This document shows, one piece after another, positions 12,201 through 25,800 of a stretch of 64,000 nt of DNA. Location: contig CM062216.1 in assembly GCA_031216445.1 (NCBI GenBank), positions 11,187,001-11,251,000 of the forward strand, given 5' to 3'. The notes below the pieces were generated by a model that saw only the letters and a list, made by a program, of their open reading frames with translations, searched no databases and was not told the origin of the DNA. Both the position numbers and the translations under genes were made by a program. Numbering within the stretch: the stretch's first letter is position 1; each line of letters opens with the position of its first letter. Origin of the DNA: Lateolabrax maculatus. Its lineage: Eukaryota; Chordata; Actinopteri; Acropomatiformes; Lateolabracidae.

Positions 12201-14059
12201 TAGAGAGGTGTTGACTCAACTCTATGATAATTTTAGATGAAGGGTCAGTGTTGTATTGGATTGCATTATGTTGAAAGATGTTTGTAATACTTTGCCCCCT
12301 CATTCATGTTAATGAGGATGGACAGAACATTAGAAACATATTTCAATTTAGCACACTCAATTCCAACGCCTTTCTGACACCACAAAAACATCATAAAATT
12401 CATTGCAGAGCTTTTGTGTTGGATTATACAAAGTTGTACACATGTACCTTGTAAACTGGTACCTAAATGTACATTCCTAACATTCAGCTTCAAATTATTT
12501 ATCAACGGACTTGGTTAAAGTTATCTAAGTTTACAAAAGATTTATGGATTTCGGTTTATGAAATGTATGACAATCTGCACTCTGCTTTAGCTGCTTAAAA
12601 TAGTCTGAAAACAAAGCAAGCAAAATATAATTCTATATAAAGGTGATCACCCTTAAAACTTTTCTTATGTAAGAAAGGTAATGGGCATTGTACTAGTGTA
12701 AACTGAGTGGGGGTGGGGCATACCAAAGTAATTACAAGTGGATAGTCCAGGCTTTATGCATAATTACAAGGCAGTGCACTCGGTGGACTTCAGCAGCTGA
12801 ATAATGGATTAGACGTATAATTGCATTTGTAAATTAAAATCCCTTGCAGGAAAAAGGAGCTGAATAGAACAAATTAGCTTCCCAGATACAGAAGGACAGC
12901 AGAAGGGATTGGAATTTGAAATGCTGCAGTAATGATGAGGCAGACCCCATCAAATTGCTTACGGCCAATATATTGTATATTAAGGCAGTTGAAAACAAAA
13001 AAATGTACTGTTAGCACCGAAATTTAAGAACCAGTGAATTTAATGCAGTTACTTTAAATTTTATTATATTAAACCAGCAGAGAAACCAGAGTAGGTGCTT
13101 TATTACTTTTCCCAAACTAGATCCCACTTGCTTTACTTGTTATTCTACAAAGAATTTTATGATTAACCCATGCATTACAAAATAATGTGAAATTTAATAT
13201 AGACCTGTAGTAAAGTGTAAATAAGTAGTCAATTAACCTTAATCTCTACTCCAAACCAAACAAGGAAGAAGAAAAACTTATATTTTGAGCTACAAGTGCG
13301 ACTGAAGGCAACATTACTGCAATGAACTGTGAGAGCCTCAGACAGTGAAGACGTGAGACTTTTCACATCTCCCACACCACATGCACCTTTACCTTCATTG
13401 GAGCTGTGATTTTCACAAGTGAGGTGTTCAGATTTAAATGCAAAACAAAGTCAGAGATTCTCACGCAGATGACTCAGTATCTAAATTGGGATTGCAACAT
13501 GTGAAAGCTGTTAAAACTTTGGAGAAAATTTTAAGTGGAGAAACGTCCTTGTTGTTGTTGAAGCCACTGTTTTGCCTGTGTTCTGAAAACTTTAAATTCT
13601 TGTTGTGTTTTTAAGTCATGGGGCTCGGCCTTTCATAAGTACAAGCCCTAAATGAAAAAAGTTACTCTGCGCCTTGGAACTAAGAATTTGACAATGGTGC
13701 CATTTCATTTGTGTCTGGTCTATTTTCTCTAAGAGCAGAGACGATGACTACAATAGGTTAATAAAAGACTATTTCAGGCCAAAAATAAAATAAAATAAGG
13801 GGATTTTTGTATTACTCCACCAGAATTATACTGACAACAGTTTAAGGAAAATGAAATCAACAGCCTACTGACTCTCTGTGGCTCATTGAAAATTCATTTG
13901 GGGGTTGTCATTGGTAGAATTACATTATAACCCCAGTGTTGACAAAATCTACAGACCAGACCTTTAAGTGTGACTTCTAGGACATATCTCAATAGAAGCA
14001 TTTCCTCACTGTAAATGTAGGGGGTGGGGATATTTCTTCATTTTTATTTCAAGTGTCCA
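9253..14059. other. gper1 3'UTR and intergenic spacer
   Basis: The first clear AATAAA downstream of gper1 on the plus strand is at 10268-10273. It sits in an A-rich run, so it is only a weak candidate for the poly(A) signal. No further gene is supported up to the unkl CpG island. The one recognisable item is the repeat at 12.12-12.46 kb. The open frames here are short and without family resemblance. Confidence 0.5.
12121..12463. repeat. DNA-transposon-like interspersed repeat
   Basis: The left end reads ATTGACCACTTTATTAGGTG. The right end, read in reverse complement from about 12463, gives TACCAGTTTACAAGGTACA, so the ends are imperfect inverted repeats. The body contains phrases that I remember from a common fish repeat: GAAGGGTCAGTG, TTGCCCCCTCATTCATG and GATTATACAAAGTTGTACA. 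Such elements carry the 'cctaataaagtggcc' end. There is no coding capacity. Exact borders and family are uncertain. Confidence 0.5.
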
Positions 14060-14860
14060 ACAATGAAAGGGCACGAAGGGAATCGGCTGCAGCAAACCGT
14101 GCCCGGACTGTGTCCGCGTCGCGTCCCCGCAGCGCCCCCTGCGTCAGCGTGCGCGCCGCGCCGCGCCGCGCCGGCGTGCGGGCGGACGTGCACGCACGCG
14201 AGCAACAGATCCGGGCGCATGCGCAGTTCATTGTTTTGACTGAAAATGCCGTCGGTTTCGAAAACGGCGGCCAATGCGTCCCCTCAAACGGAGAAACCGA
14301 CCCACTATACGTGAGTAAAGCCGCCGCGAAGGAAACACGACGCGGCCCGCCCGTCGCCGGAGGAGCGTCGGGCGCACGTGCACCCACGCGCGCTTGCATT
14401 TCTCTCGCATTCCTCAACTCTTGCGTGTGTGCGAGGGTGAGTGTGTGTGTGTGTGTGTGTGTCAAAAACATGGTGCTTTTCCTGGCTTTGTGGCTGCCTA
14501 ACGCTGCAGCGCAGAGCAGCGACTTGCCCGCCCGACGACACCAGCCCCCCGGTGCGGGACGCGCGGGCGGCTCGGTGGCGGGCCGGCGGCCGGCGGAGTC
14601 GCCCGCGGGTGGTTCCGCGGAGTTGAGGAAGTGTTTTCGAGTCACCCGTCGCTCGTTAAACCGTCGCCTCGGTCCGCTAAACGATTAGCCAGGAACTCGC
14701 TAGCCCGTCTGCTTGTAAATAGCTCGGCCTTATTTTGAGTTCCCCCTCTCGCTGCGCACATTTACGGACGTACGCTCAGGGAGTTTCAACAAGTGTTACG
14801 TCGAAATACGTGCGTAGTGCGCCGCGTGAATAGCAAGTTAACGCTGGTGACCCAGTACGT
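14060..14860 (+). promoter_or_regulatory. unkl: CpG-island promoter of unkl
   Basis: GC content and CpG density rise sharply here compared with both flanks, with many CG dinucleotides, for example CGCGCCGCGCCGCGCCGG near 14155. The island spans the first coding exon of unkl (14246-14310) and the start of intron 1. No TATA box is evident, as expected of a broad housekeeping-type promoter. A (GT)n microsatellite at 14439-14462 lies just inside intron 1. The transcription start cannot be fixed from sequence. Confidence 0.75.
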
Positions 14861-17800
14861 GTTGTAGGCTACACCACTAGCAGCATAACGCGACGCCCGA
14901 CCGGCTCTGAACTTTTTTTCCCCCCCCCCCTTTAACTTCGTCTTATTTCTGAATTTGTAGTCGTTTTTAGCACCCGCGCCCTGACGCCGTGTGTTTTGTT
15001 TGTGCTCGTTGTTTTTTCAGATACTTGAAGGAGTTCAGGACAGAGCAGTGCCCGCTGTTCCTCCAGCACAAGTGCACGCAGCACAGACCCTTTACGTGCT
15101 TCAATTGGCATTTCCTCAACCAGCGGCGGAGGCGACCCATAAGGAGGAGAGACGGGACTTTTAACTACAGCCCCGACGTGTACTGCACCAAGTACGACGA
15201 GACCACAGGCATTTGCCCGGATGGAGATGAGTAAGTCCCCGTCTCGGTCTCTGCCATTCTGCATGAAAGCGTGCCGTGCTGCAGCTGCTGACAGACGGCG
15301 TTTTTGTTGACATGTTTTGGGACGATGACCAACTTAAATGTAACCAACCGCCACAAAAACACTGAATGCAGTTCATCAGGACATTTCATCAGTGGTAGAT
15401 AATTGTTTCTGTCTTCCTTCGGCTTTGGACTGTGGTGTGTCTTCATGGGGAGGAATTGTGTGGATATACCTTTTGGTTTCTTTTGTTAAAGTAGTGCTTC
15501 ATTGCCCTTTATGGTGGGTTTTATAGTAACTGAAATAGCAGTAGCGTTTTTTATACAGACCAAGGAAGAACTACTATATAGCTAAATGTTCTGTAGTTAT
15601 GTTTTGCAGAAGTGAAAGCATGTTTTTATTATGTTTGTGAATTTTGAGGGAAATTCCTGGAGAATTAAACGTTTTTTTAAGTTAAGGTTAATTATGCTGT
15701 AAAAAATATCCGTATAAAAGCCAATTTTATGCTGGAGCTGTTGATTTTAAAATGACTGCCAAGAAGGGGTTGTTTGCCTTTGTAATCAAAAGTTTCCAGC
15801 ACTGAAAAGAGTGCTGTAAAGATAAGATGGAAAACTGTGTGTATTCTTAACACAGCTGCAGAGTGCAACATAAAGAACATGATTCTGTTTATTTGCAGTT
15901 TATTTATTTACACAGGAAAATAGGATTTAATTGGCAGACGCTTGCTGAGCTGTAGTTTTCCTTTAATTTCAGCAATCTGTAAAGTGTGATGTTGGATCAG
16001 ATGCTGGCAGCATCCTACAGATGCAGCATTGCAAACTACTTTTGTGTTGTTGCATGCATTCTCTATGTAGAGCAAATGTACCAATTTCAACAATTCTGAT
16101 TGAACTCACCCTTTATGTGGTAAGAGTGCACCTTCCAATCCACCTTGACTTTGAGATAAAGCTGCTGGACAATTTGATCTAAGGAGCCTGATTTGGACTG
16201 CCCATCTCACTGTCAAATCAGTGGTGTGAAAAAGTAGTTATAAAACAAACGATAGTTCCATTCGGCTGTACAGGGGCTGTATGATTTTACATAGAATTGC
16301 TTTGATTCTGCACATAAATCATGCTGAGGATGATAGAAAATGTGTTTGGAGCAAACAGAAATCTTCCTGTGACGCCTCCGGGACGAAAAGGACTTTTTTG
16401 TGTGGGTGTGTGTGTAAGTAGAACTGTCGCTCAGTTCCCCATAGTGTTCCTACAATAAGATACCAATTTTGTTTGATTTCTATATGTGACAATATATATT
16501 CTCTATTGTTTTGCACAGAGCATCGTTTGTCCTCTGTCACAGGGGAAAAAACAGTTTCTAAATGTTTTGTCACAGGCTTGTGTCTTTGAAGGAGTCAAGC
16601 ATCTTCATAAGTATTGACTAAACTGTCTAGTTGGACAGAAACTAGATATGTGAATTCTCAAAAGGGGTAACAATGACTTACCCCTTTAATTTGCACCAGG
16701 TAGTTTATAATATTGCAGCCTCTCAATGTGACTGGGAATTAAAAATGTCAGCATTTAATTGAGCCACACATAGAAAAACGAAATAAAATAATATTATTGA
16801 AATAATGGAAAAGGAACGACTGCAGCCCTTACAATTCCTCCTCTGCCAATAGCAGCTATTTTTGTATGACCTTATGTGTTGCTATAGCAACTGTTGCTAT
16901 TCAAGAAAGGAAAAATTGGTTTATTCACAAGGCTTATTGGCCATACATTTCTTGATGCATTGCTGGGGTGTCCTGCATTTACAGTAGAATCTTAGTCCTG
17001 ATTAAAAATGTGTGCAATTATAAGAATTCCCTCCTTTTTATTACAGTTTATAATCCTTTTGGTTTTACAATGAATTGTTTGGACCACGTTTTAAATGTCA
17101 GTGCAGTGCTTGCCTGTTTCATGCTTTTAACACTCAGGATATGAAACACACTGCTTGCACAGACATGTATTCTACAGTTATATATTGAATTTGTAGGAGG
17201 ATCATAGAGATGATGAAATATTTCAATGTTATTTCCTTGCTTCCTTAGCTGTCCTTATTTACACCGGACCACTGGTGACACAGAGCGCAAGTACCATCTA
17301 CGCTACTACAAGACTGGCACTTGTATCCATGAAACGGATGCTCGAGGGCATTGTGTGAAGAATGGCCTCCACTGTGCTTTTGCTCACGGGCCACATGATC
17401 TCCGACCCCCAGTCTATGATATCAGGTGACGTACAAAGCAAATAGCGGCCTCTCTTTTCCCTGCCAAACTTTTTACTCAAGCCTCATAATGGAACAAACA
17501 AATCAGCCAATTTAGACATAATGTGAACAGAATACCTACTATATATCTACTATAATAGTTCTGTGTTGCAGAAAGAGTCTGTGTGAAGTTAGTTGATAGC
17601 TGAAACGTTAAACAAAGGGTTTCCTGAGCAAAATGTTTACTGTAGTGAAAACTTTTCTTGGTGTTTTGATAATATTTCAAGACGTATTGTATGTATGAAT
17701 TATATCAGCACACTGTTGCACCTGCCTATTACTAATGTTCAGACACCTTTATATGTCAAATGGTCCAGTATAAGGTGCCCTTGTCTTTGTATTTGCCTGT

Positions 17801-20800
17801 ATAGTATTTTGAGATTTAGATTCGGCAGATGTCATTTTATAAAGATTTACAGTTTAATGATAAAATTGGACAATGATTGGTTTTGTGAGAGAGGCAAGTG
17901 ATGTAGTAATTTAGCTTTATACTAAATTTAACTTTTTTAGACAACAAGAAAGTTTCCTTTTACAAGACATGAGTTTAAAGGTGCTCAACCAAGTCCTTTC
18001 ACATTTTTGCACAGAGAGATTCAAGCACAAGAGGCCCTTCAAAATGGACAGTTGGGATCAGGGGAAGGTATTCCTGATCTGCAGCCTGGTGTGTTAGCCA
18101 GCCAAGCAATGATTGAGAAAACTCTGACAGAAGACCCCCGGTGGCAAGGTGAATAACCCCCACTCTGATGATAATGGGCTCATGCAGTGCCAAATGATAC
18201 ACTACTTAATTTCCTGCAAAATAAAAAGAACAATAACATTAATACTTTGTGCCTTTTGTGCAGATACCAATTTTGTTTTAGCCAACTATAAAACAGATCA
18301 GTGTACTAAGCCCCCAAGACTGTGCAGACAAGGCTACGCTTGCCCCCACTACCACAACAGTAGAGATCGAAGACGAAATCCTAGAAAGTTCAAATATAGG
18401 TAAGATATTACTCAGTTTAAGTGAAAATGACATGGTATTAAGTTGTGTAATTGCAATGGGTTAAAGGTTCTGTCTCTATGAATGCAGGTCCACTCCTTGC
18501 CCTAATGTGAAACATGGGGATGAGTGGGGTGAGCCTTCAAAGTGTGAAAGTGGAGACAGTTGCCAGTATTGTCACTCTCGCACTGAACAGCAGTTCCATC
18601 CAGAGGTGAGAAAATTGTATTTTTCTGAAGTTAATATGTGGATAGATCATAGTTTTAAAACTGACTTGTTACAAAAAAAACCTAGAATAAATATAATATG
18701 TAGTGTGAGACAGTGTAATCCGCTGCGAGCTCAAGATATTGTATTGTTTTGTTAATGACATTGCAGCTTCACTGACACTGTGGCTTATTAGTTTTTCTAA
18801 GTGCAGACTTTGTATCTCACTGGCTTGTGATTTGTTTTTCTTTTTCTCAGATCTACAAATCTACCAAATGCAATGATATGCGACAAACTGGATACTGTCC
18901 CAGAGGACCGTTTTGTGCATTTGCACATGTAGAAAGTAAGTGAAAGTTTGTCTAAATACTATCTCAGTGCATGGGTAGACAGTTACAAATCTTTTACATT
19001 TTTAGATCTTTTCTGATTGAAAGATTTTATATACACACTTTTACAACATGCACCATTAACCATCTGACTGATTTAAACATTGCCACAAGGAATGGTAGTG
19101 TTATTGGATGTTGGTGGTTTACTCACTATATGAAGATTTAATATTTATTTTAATCCCTTCAGGAATTCCTTCTACAGAAGAGACCATGAACTCATTGCTA
19201 ACAGTGATACAGTCAAGTTCACAGTCCCAGCTGGGCTCTCAGCAGTATTCAGAGTGTCCCGTCAGTGAGTGGAACAGTGGAGGCAACTCCACCACCAGCG
19301 CAACCAGTAGCAACGGACAAGTGGGAAGTGTATGTTTTCTCTATTGCTTTGTCGGTCCTTCAGTAAGAAATATATCAGAATCAACTCGACCAGGGTGTTG
19401 GATTTCAAGAGCAGACAAATGTCTTAGTTTTATGGATACCTGCTTTTGCAGCTACCTTAATTACAGTACAGCTGATGCAAATCAGCTATTTACTCGTCGA
19501 CATGTTGTTGACCATGCTCTCATTTTTTTACACATTGATTTGTCATTATTACTATTATATTTTAATGTTTTATTTCTTTTCACTTTTTTTTAAAAGAACA
19601 GAGGCAATTTCTCATTGAAAGCAATATTTAAGACACATCAGTAAACAGCTAGTGCTTTTTTATTGCTACATTCTCAAACTAAGATAGATTTTCATGTCTT
19701 GCAGTCATCACCTTCATAGTCCATTCAGAATAATGGTTTTTATTTAATTTTATTTATCTATTTTGATCATCATTTTATTAAGATCATGTGCACTTCTCTT
19801 TCTCAGGTTTCATGTTCTAATAGCTCAACTGTAACTCCAAGCTCAGGAAGCGACAGTTTGTTATCCCCAGTGGGATCCATCAGCAGGCCCAAATCCTTAA
19901 CTAATAGTAGTTTATGTTCAGAGTCCACCACATCCAGTGTCTCATCTCTGACGTCTAAGTATCCTAAAGCTCCGGGCTTTGAACGTGAGGATCAGGTACA
20001 CAGACTGTTCTCTTTAGCTTTGGGAAGAATATAACACAGACAACTTAGGGCTGTACACTTAATGTATCACTTTCATTCATTTTGAATCACTGTTTTATTT
20101 ATTTCTCTTTCATTATTTGTCATGTCATTTTCATTTTATCACTTGGAGCCATTTCCCATGAATTGCATAGTTTTTAGGTCTTTTTAATGTGTTGGGTGGT
20201 CTTTGGTTCTTAACAAAGTTCTATTGATAGTATCTTATCACGTGATGAGAGGTATGGAAATATGAAGAAGTTATAAAGTGTCAAATAGTTTATACCTGGG
20301 TTAACAAACTTTTCTGAGTGATATTAATAATCAATCATGTATTTTGTATAAATACTGAGAAGCTCAATCTTACTGTCTAAAAAATATTTTCAAACTGCAT
20401 ATATGGCCAAGGCAATATGTTTGAGTGGCAGGCAGTCTCAAGTTACATGATCAATGCACATATCTCTGATTCTGATTAGATGTTATTCAGTAAACTGTTA
20501 CCGCTTAAATGGAACAATGACAAGAACTTATGGATATCAGCAATATTTAACGGCGCTCCAGAGCATGCCACCAACTCAGCTCCATCGAGGGAAGTGAATA
20601 ATGATGAAGGGCAAAGCGTTTGTGTTTAAATAGGCTCTTTTTGTCAGCATGTGGCTAACTGCAGTGTAAACATGCCTTTTTAATTGATAATAGCTGTCTG
20701 GCTGTAATTTGCTGTTTTTGTGTTTGATCATTTTTAGATTAAGAACAAGGGGCAGATGGATCAGAAATTGATGGACCAAGAAAAACAGGTTTGTGTTTAA

Positions 20801-22836
20801 ATGGGTTACTTTGTGATAATAGCTTGACGATGTTACGTGATATATAATGTATTTATTTAATTTGAAAACCTAAACTATAATTAACAACATGGAAATTAAA
20901 AAATGCCTCTTGTGCTTTTTTGTAGACACAAAATACTGTATTCTCTGCGGTGAACCCTTTGGCATCAAGCTTTACCTCCAGTATAACATCCAGCTTGGCC
21001 TCTAGTATTGGCTCAGATAGTTCTTCACCCACCACCTTATCAACAATGAATGCAAAAGCCACTCCTTTCTATCCAGGGAGCAACACAGTGGAGTCTGTCA
21101 TAGGTACGTGTACATAAAGTCAGCTGTAAACCAGCTGAGCTGACTATTGCCCCTTATTGTCAAATATCAGCCAGATGTGTTTTGTTTTTACCATAGGCTC
21201 CGCTCTGGACCTCAACTTTAGCGACATCAATGTTGCATCTCTTGATAAGGAGTTTGAGGAGCAAGACAACAGTGTAGGATTGGCAAGTAAGGACACATAG
21301 TTTGTTAAAATACTTTCAGTATTTCAGTATACTTTCAGTTGTTTGACCAGTTTATCACAAACGGTCTCATCATAATTTGCTTGTAAATGATTTAAAAAGC
21401 AGCAACAGTATTGACATTTTTTTCCCAACAGGTCAAAGGGTGCTAGGTGGATCTGCTCCAGTTAACATCCCTGGCTCCCTAGCACGATCGTCCTCTTTTA
21501 ATTCCTCATCGTCACTCTCCACCTCCCCGCTAAGCTCCCTCTCCCAGTCTCTGTCGCAGTCACTGCTGTCTGGGGCGGTATCGCAGCAAAATCAACCTTC
21601 AAACATGTTAGCCAAGCAAGAGCATGGCCTTCTGGGAACACCCACCTCCTCTTCCCAGAACTCATTGGGTAAGCTGATACCATCTACCGTTAAACTCCAA
21701 GTGAGTTGGAAAGCATTTGACTTCAGATTTTAATCTCAGAGTCTAAATGTCAGTAAAAAAAAACCTTAAAATTTGATTAACTAAACCACTATTCTTCTCA
21801 ATAATATTCATATTCTAGCTTATTTGTATATTTAAAACTTCCTTCAGTTTTACTTCAGTGTTTAATCCACTTCCATATGCATAAATTAAGCCCAGACTAA
21901 CTATTTACTTTTTTGTTTGTTCTTGTGATTTTAACACATCACTCACCTAGGTTTGAATGGAGGGGCTAGCAACATTTGGGACTTTGTAAGTGGCAGCTTT
22001 TCACCGAGTCCATCTCCAGTTTTCAGCAGCCTAACCTCCACCACCAGCACCGCTGATCTGGCCCGCCTTTTTAGAGATCTGGACGAGGCCAAGAGGAAGA
22101 TCAAACAATGGGAGGAGGCCTGGCATCAGGTCAAACAAGTCAGTGTTATAAATGAACTCTCATTGAAATACATGTCTTAGTGCATCCGGGTGATTTCCCT
22201 TTTTATAGATGCAGAGTTTTTTTTAATCACAAGACTCAACTTTGTTCCAGGCCTGTGAAGCTTGCCAGAAAGACGCTCATGAAGCAAAGGAACAAGCAAA
22301 AACAGCCGAGGCAGAGCGGCAGCTGGCAGAACAGAAATGGGAGGAAACCGAGCGCAAGCTGAAAGAGCTCCAAGGGGACTTTGATGTGCTTTGTCGCACC
22401 CCTGGAACACCCCTTCTACGTAGCTACGGAGAGCTGGACCAGCTCCCGTTGTCAAAGCTTCACTCCATCCAGAGTCAGCTGCGTAATGACCTAGACCTTA
22501 TAGATGGGGTAAGAAAGACTAGATCACACACAGCATTTCATTTGTAGCATGTGCATAGTTTTAAAACGATTAATCAGGCTATCATTCAGATCTACGTTTT
22601 CGTCATCAAGCATGCTTAAGTCTGCATGAACTGTATTTTCCTAAGTTGCAGCTGATGTTCATTCTTTTCTTCCCCAACAGGTAATATATCAGCTTCAGTC
22701 AAAGAAATGTATAGTTTGCCAAAAGCATGATCGTTGCATTGTTCTGCAGCCTTGCCAACATTATGTACTATGTGAGAACTGTGCACCTAGTAAAACAGAA
22801 TGTCCCTACTGTAGAACAAAAATATTGAAGTGGTGA
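14246..22836 (+). CDS. unkl: Unkempt-like CCCH zinc-finger/RING protein
   Basis: Sixteen coding exons splice in frame into 812 residues: 14246-14310, 15021-15230, 17249-17425, 18015-18148, 18264-18399, 18488-18605, 18851-18935, 19163-19329, 19807-19995, 20738-20788, 20926-21103, 21197-21286, 21432-21668, 21951-22138, 22251-22508, 22681-22836. The start MPSVSK matches human UNKL rather than UNK, as does REIQAQEALQNGQLG, so this is unkl. Residues about 30-310 hold six CCCH fingers (for example CNDMRQTGYCPRGPFCAFAH), which in the unkempt family bind short U/A-rich RNA motifs. A Ser-rich linker of about 300 residues follows and keeps the APGFERED box shared with UNK. Then come a coiled coil (about 640-722) and a C-terminal C3HC4 RING-like finger (about 771-807; CIVCQ, LQPCQH, CPYC). 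Human UNKL has been tied to Rac1 signalling and SMARCD2 ubiquitination; ligase activity here is inferred. Every junction has GT/AG and preserves phase. Confidence 0.95.
14439..14462. repeat. (GT)n microsatellite in unkl intron 1
   Basis: This is an uninterrupted run of about twelve GT units downstream of the first unkl coding exon. It is a likely length polymorphism. Confidence 0.9.
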
Positions 22837-25800
22837 TGTACAATTATTCAAGGTACTATTTAAAGAATTAGCCCTTTGAAAAACTACTAATAGATATTAC
22901 ATTTTCTAAATAGCAATGTCTGTTTCATACAGTAATTGAATTAATTTAGAATAAAATGATGTTTGACTGACAAAACAAATAGTGTTATGATTCAGATTGT
23001 GTGCAGTGGATTCAATCATTATAGTTTTTGCTCATTTTATGTTCACATTACCATGGTCAACCAGATAGCTTTCTTCATGAAAAGCCACGCCCTCAAATTA
23101 GAATATTAAATTACCTTGTGATACCCTTCTCAAATATTCAATCAAGATTCAGACACAAATCTTGTGTGCAGAGATCTACATTTTGTTTACACGTCATTAT
23201 GAATACATTTAGGCTAAACACATAATGTAGCTGTGCTTTCCCCAAAACAAAATGCAAATAAGCATTGACAACTTAACATATTGGTCTAACAATAAATACA
23301 AAAATACAGTTAAAAAAAAAAGAAGGTTAAAAGCTGTATAGACAAAGATATTAATAATGTGAGTTTGTATTTCTGCCCCAGTGGTTTGGTGTGATGTATT
23401 GGAAATACGTCACTGCACTTTGGAATTGGTGTGGATACATTTCTGATCTCCTGAGCCTGCTGCCTCTTAACTTAATGCACTTAAAGTTCACCCAGAGCAG
23501 CATTTCATATGGTTACAAGTGTGGAAATGTGTGTAAGCCAATAAAAGATTTTAGGAAATCTGTTACTTCACCAAATATTTATTTTTGAAGAAAGAAAACT
23601 CACTCAATCTAACTTTAATATTTTAATAAAATATACCTCTATAGTTCTAATTTTTAAAATGCATTAAAACTCTTATGTCCTTCTCATACTGTAAGTCTTT
23701 AGGTCATTTTTCAGTCATTGTGAGGGTGGAACAGTTTGATAAAGTGTCCTTCATAATAACAACAAGGGGAGTTAACATATAACGTATATTTTTCATAATG
23801 AAAAAGTCCCAACAGTGGATCAAAACAATCCCACACAATAATACAGAAATATAGACAAGGCCATTGATGGTATTTTGTTGAGTTCACTCACACTCAACTG
23901 GTTCCAGTGATGTTAAACATAAAATGGGCAAAACTCACAGCTAATTTTTCTTTTAATTAAAGAGGAATACATCTAAATCAAAGAATTCACCTGGGCGCAT
24001 ATCTTTGTTTTAGCCTTATTAGTCTGGAAATCCAAAATGTGTGTACTCCTACCATTAACTGAGCATGGAGCTTCCAAAACTGACTTGTGAAATGGGTCGC
24101 TGATCAACTTCATTGTACCAGAAAGCACTCGGAAAGGTTGAGAAGCTTCCTGCTCTGAGGAGTAAATACACACTTGCATTCTTGCATTCAATTGAATAGG
24201 GATTAATTGATGGAAATCTTCAGCCGAAACTGAATATGTAGGTTTGTTCAATGTTTCACAGGGATGATGATATTTTGTTGTATTCCTCTGTAAGTAAAGC
24301 CACATTTTTCTTAAAATTTTCGTCAAATTTTCATTAACATTTTTTTTTAATGCAACCAGTCAAGCATCATTATTTTGACCAACTTTCTGAAGAATTTTGA
24401 TTTCTTACTAAAGCACTTTGTTGACCTGGGACTTTATTAAAGGGTATATAGAATTTTGCTTTAAGCTGCTTAGTAGGTGTTCTTTTGTGTCTTTTTTATT
24501 TTATTTTTTAGATTTATAATTTTTTTTTCTATATAAGCTAATGTCTGAAGCTTTTGTGTGTACTGTGAAACATAATTTGAATATTTCATGTTTCCTGTTG
24601 TTCAATCATGGCATGGTTCTACATATTATTAAGATTTCATAGAAAAGTACATAATAGTTTCTACTTTCATAGTTAGATTTATAAAATTTCAATCAAGTAA
24701 GTGCAAATTTAAAATGCATTTTAGGCATAACCAGCAGCTGTAATATCAGTAAGGCACATGCTACATGTTAAGGCTGTTATTCAATCAGTTAGTTTAGTTT
24801 TGTAGAGATTTATATAGCCTAGCCGTTAGAGAAGCATGTATTGTATTTGCTAAAAGCCTGAAATGGTGATTTTTGTAGGAATCTAGCCTCTTGACCTTGT
24901 CTAGAACATATCGGCCTCTAACTCTAAAGTGCCTTGCCTTAGTTGAAAAGGTTATGTGTAGAATTGTAACAGCAAACACAAGTAGTTGAAGCTTGTGCAC
25001 AGGTTTCTGCATAATGTGTCTTGTTTAACTTTACAGAAACATTGACATGTGTATGACTATATGTGTATATATAAATACATTATATGCCAGTGTATTTGGC
25101 CCAATCCCATTAAGTATTTCTGCAGAGGATAATTGAAAACAAACATTGTCAGTGCCTGTGTCCTGACTTCAAACCTTAGAAATGAACCTCCCCTCTACCC
25201 ACCCACTCATTCCTTGGTCGTGGTGCTCTTTCGACGCAGCTTCAGTGTTTGAAATTAGGTTTTTCAATTTAACGATTGGGAGTATGCAAACGTAGGACAG
25301 ATAAATTTGTATAGCAACATATAAAAATGCTTTTTAAACAGTTGAGTAACTTTTATTTGTTTTATTGTAATAATTCTGCAGTGAATGAAGAATTCCGTAG
25401 TTAAGTTGGATTTTGCATTGGATTTGTGCTTAGGTTCCTCTAATTGAAATGACCTTCTACTGTGTTTAAAAAAAAAAACAAAAAAAAAAAACTTTTTATT
25501 ATTGCTTTAAATTCAATAGAAAATCATGTATCTCCAGGTACACCTTTTGCTACTTATGAATATGGGAAAATGCATTGTTTACATTCACATAAATGACAAT
25601 TAAGCAACTCAGAGGAAAAATATCAAGAAAGGTTATGGTATTTTAGTGTTTTCATGATTAAATTACAGCATAAAAGGTAGGCTAAACACTTCTGGTATTG
25701 CATGTTATGCGATATATTAACCAGCTACAAAAAAAAAGAAAAAAGAAAAAAAAAAAGTTTGCACTGTGTCACACTGCCAGAATATTTGTATTGACTTATT

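Noticed and set aside
14049..14688. Long open frames of about 200 residues on both strands in the CpG island
   Set aside because: GC-rich DNA has few stop codons. They overlap the real unkl first exon in other frames, are Ala/Arg-rich and include the (GT)n run.
14246..22836. Assignment to unk instead of unkl
   Set aside because: The N terminus MPSVSK and the QALQNGQLG/LQPGVLASQ segment follow human UNKL, and the neighbours belong to the 16p13 group, whereas UNK lies on human chromosome 17.
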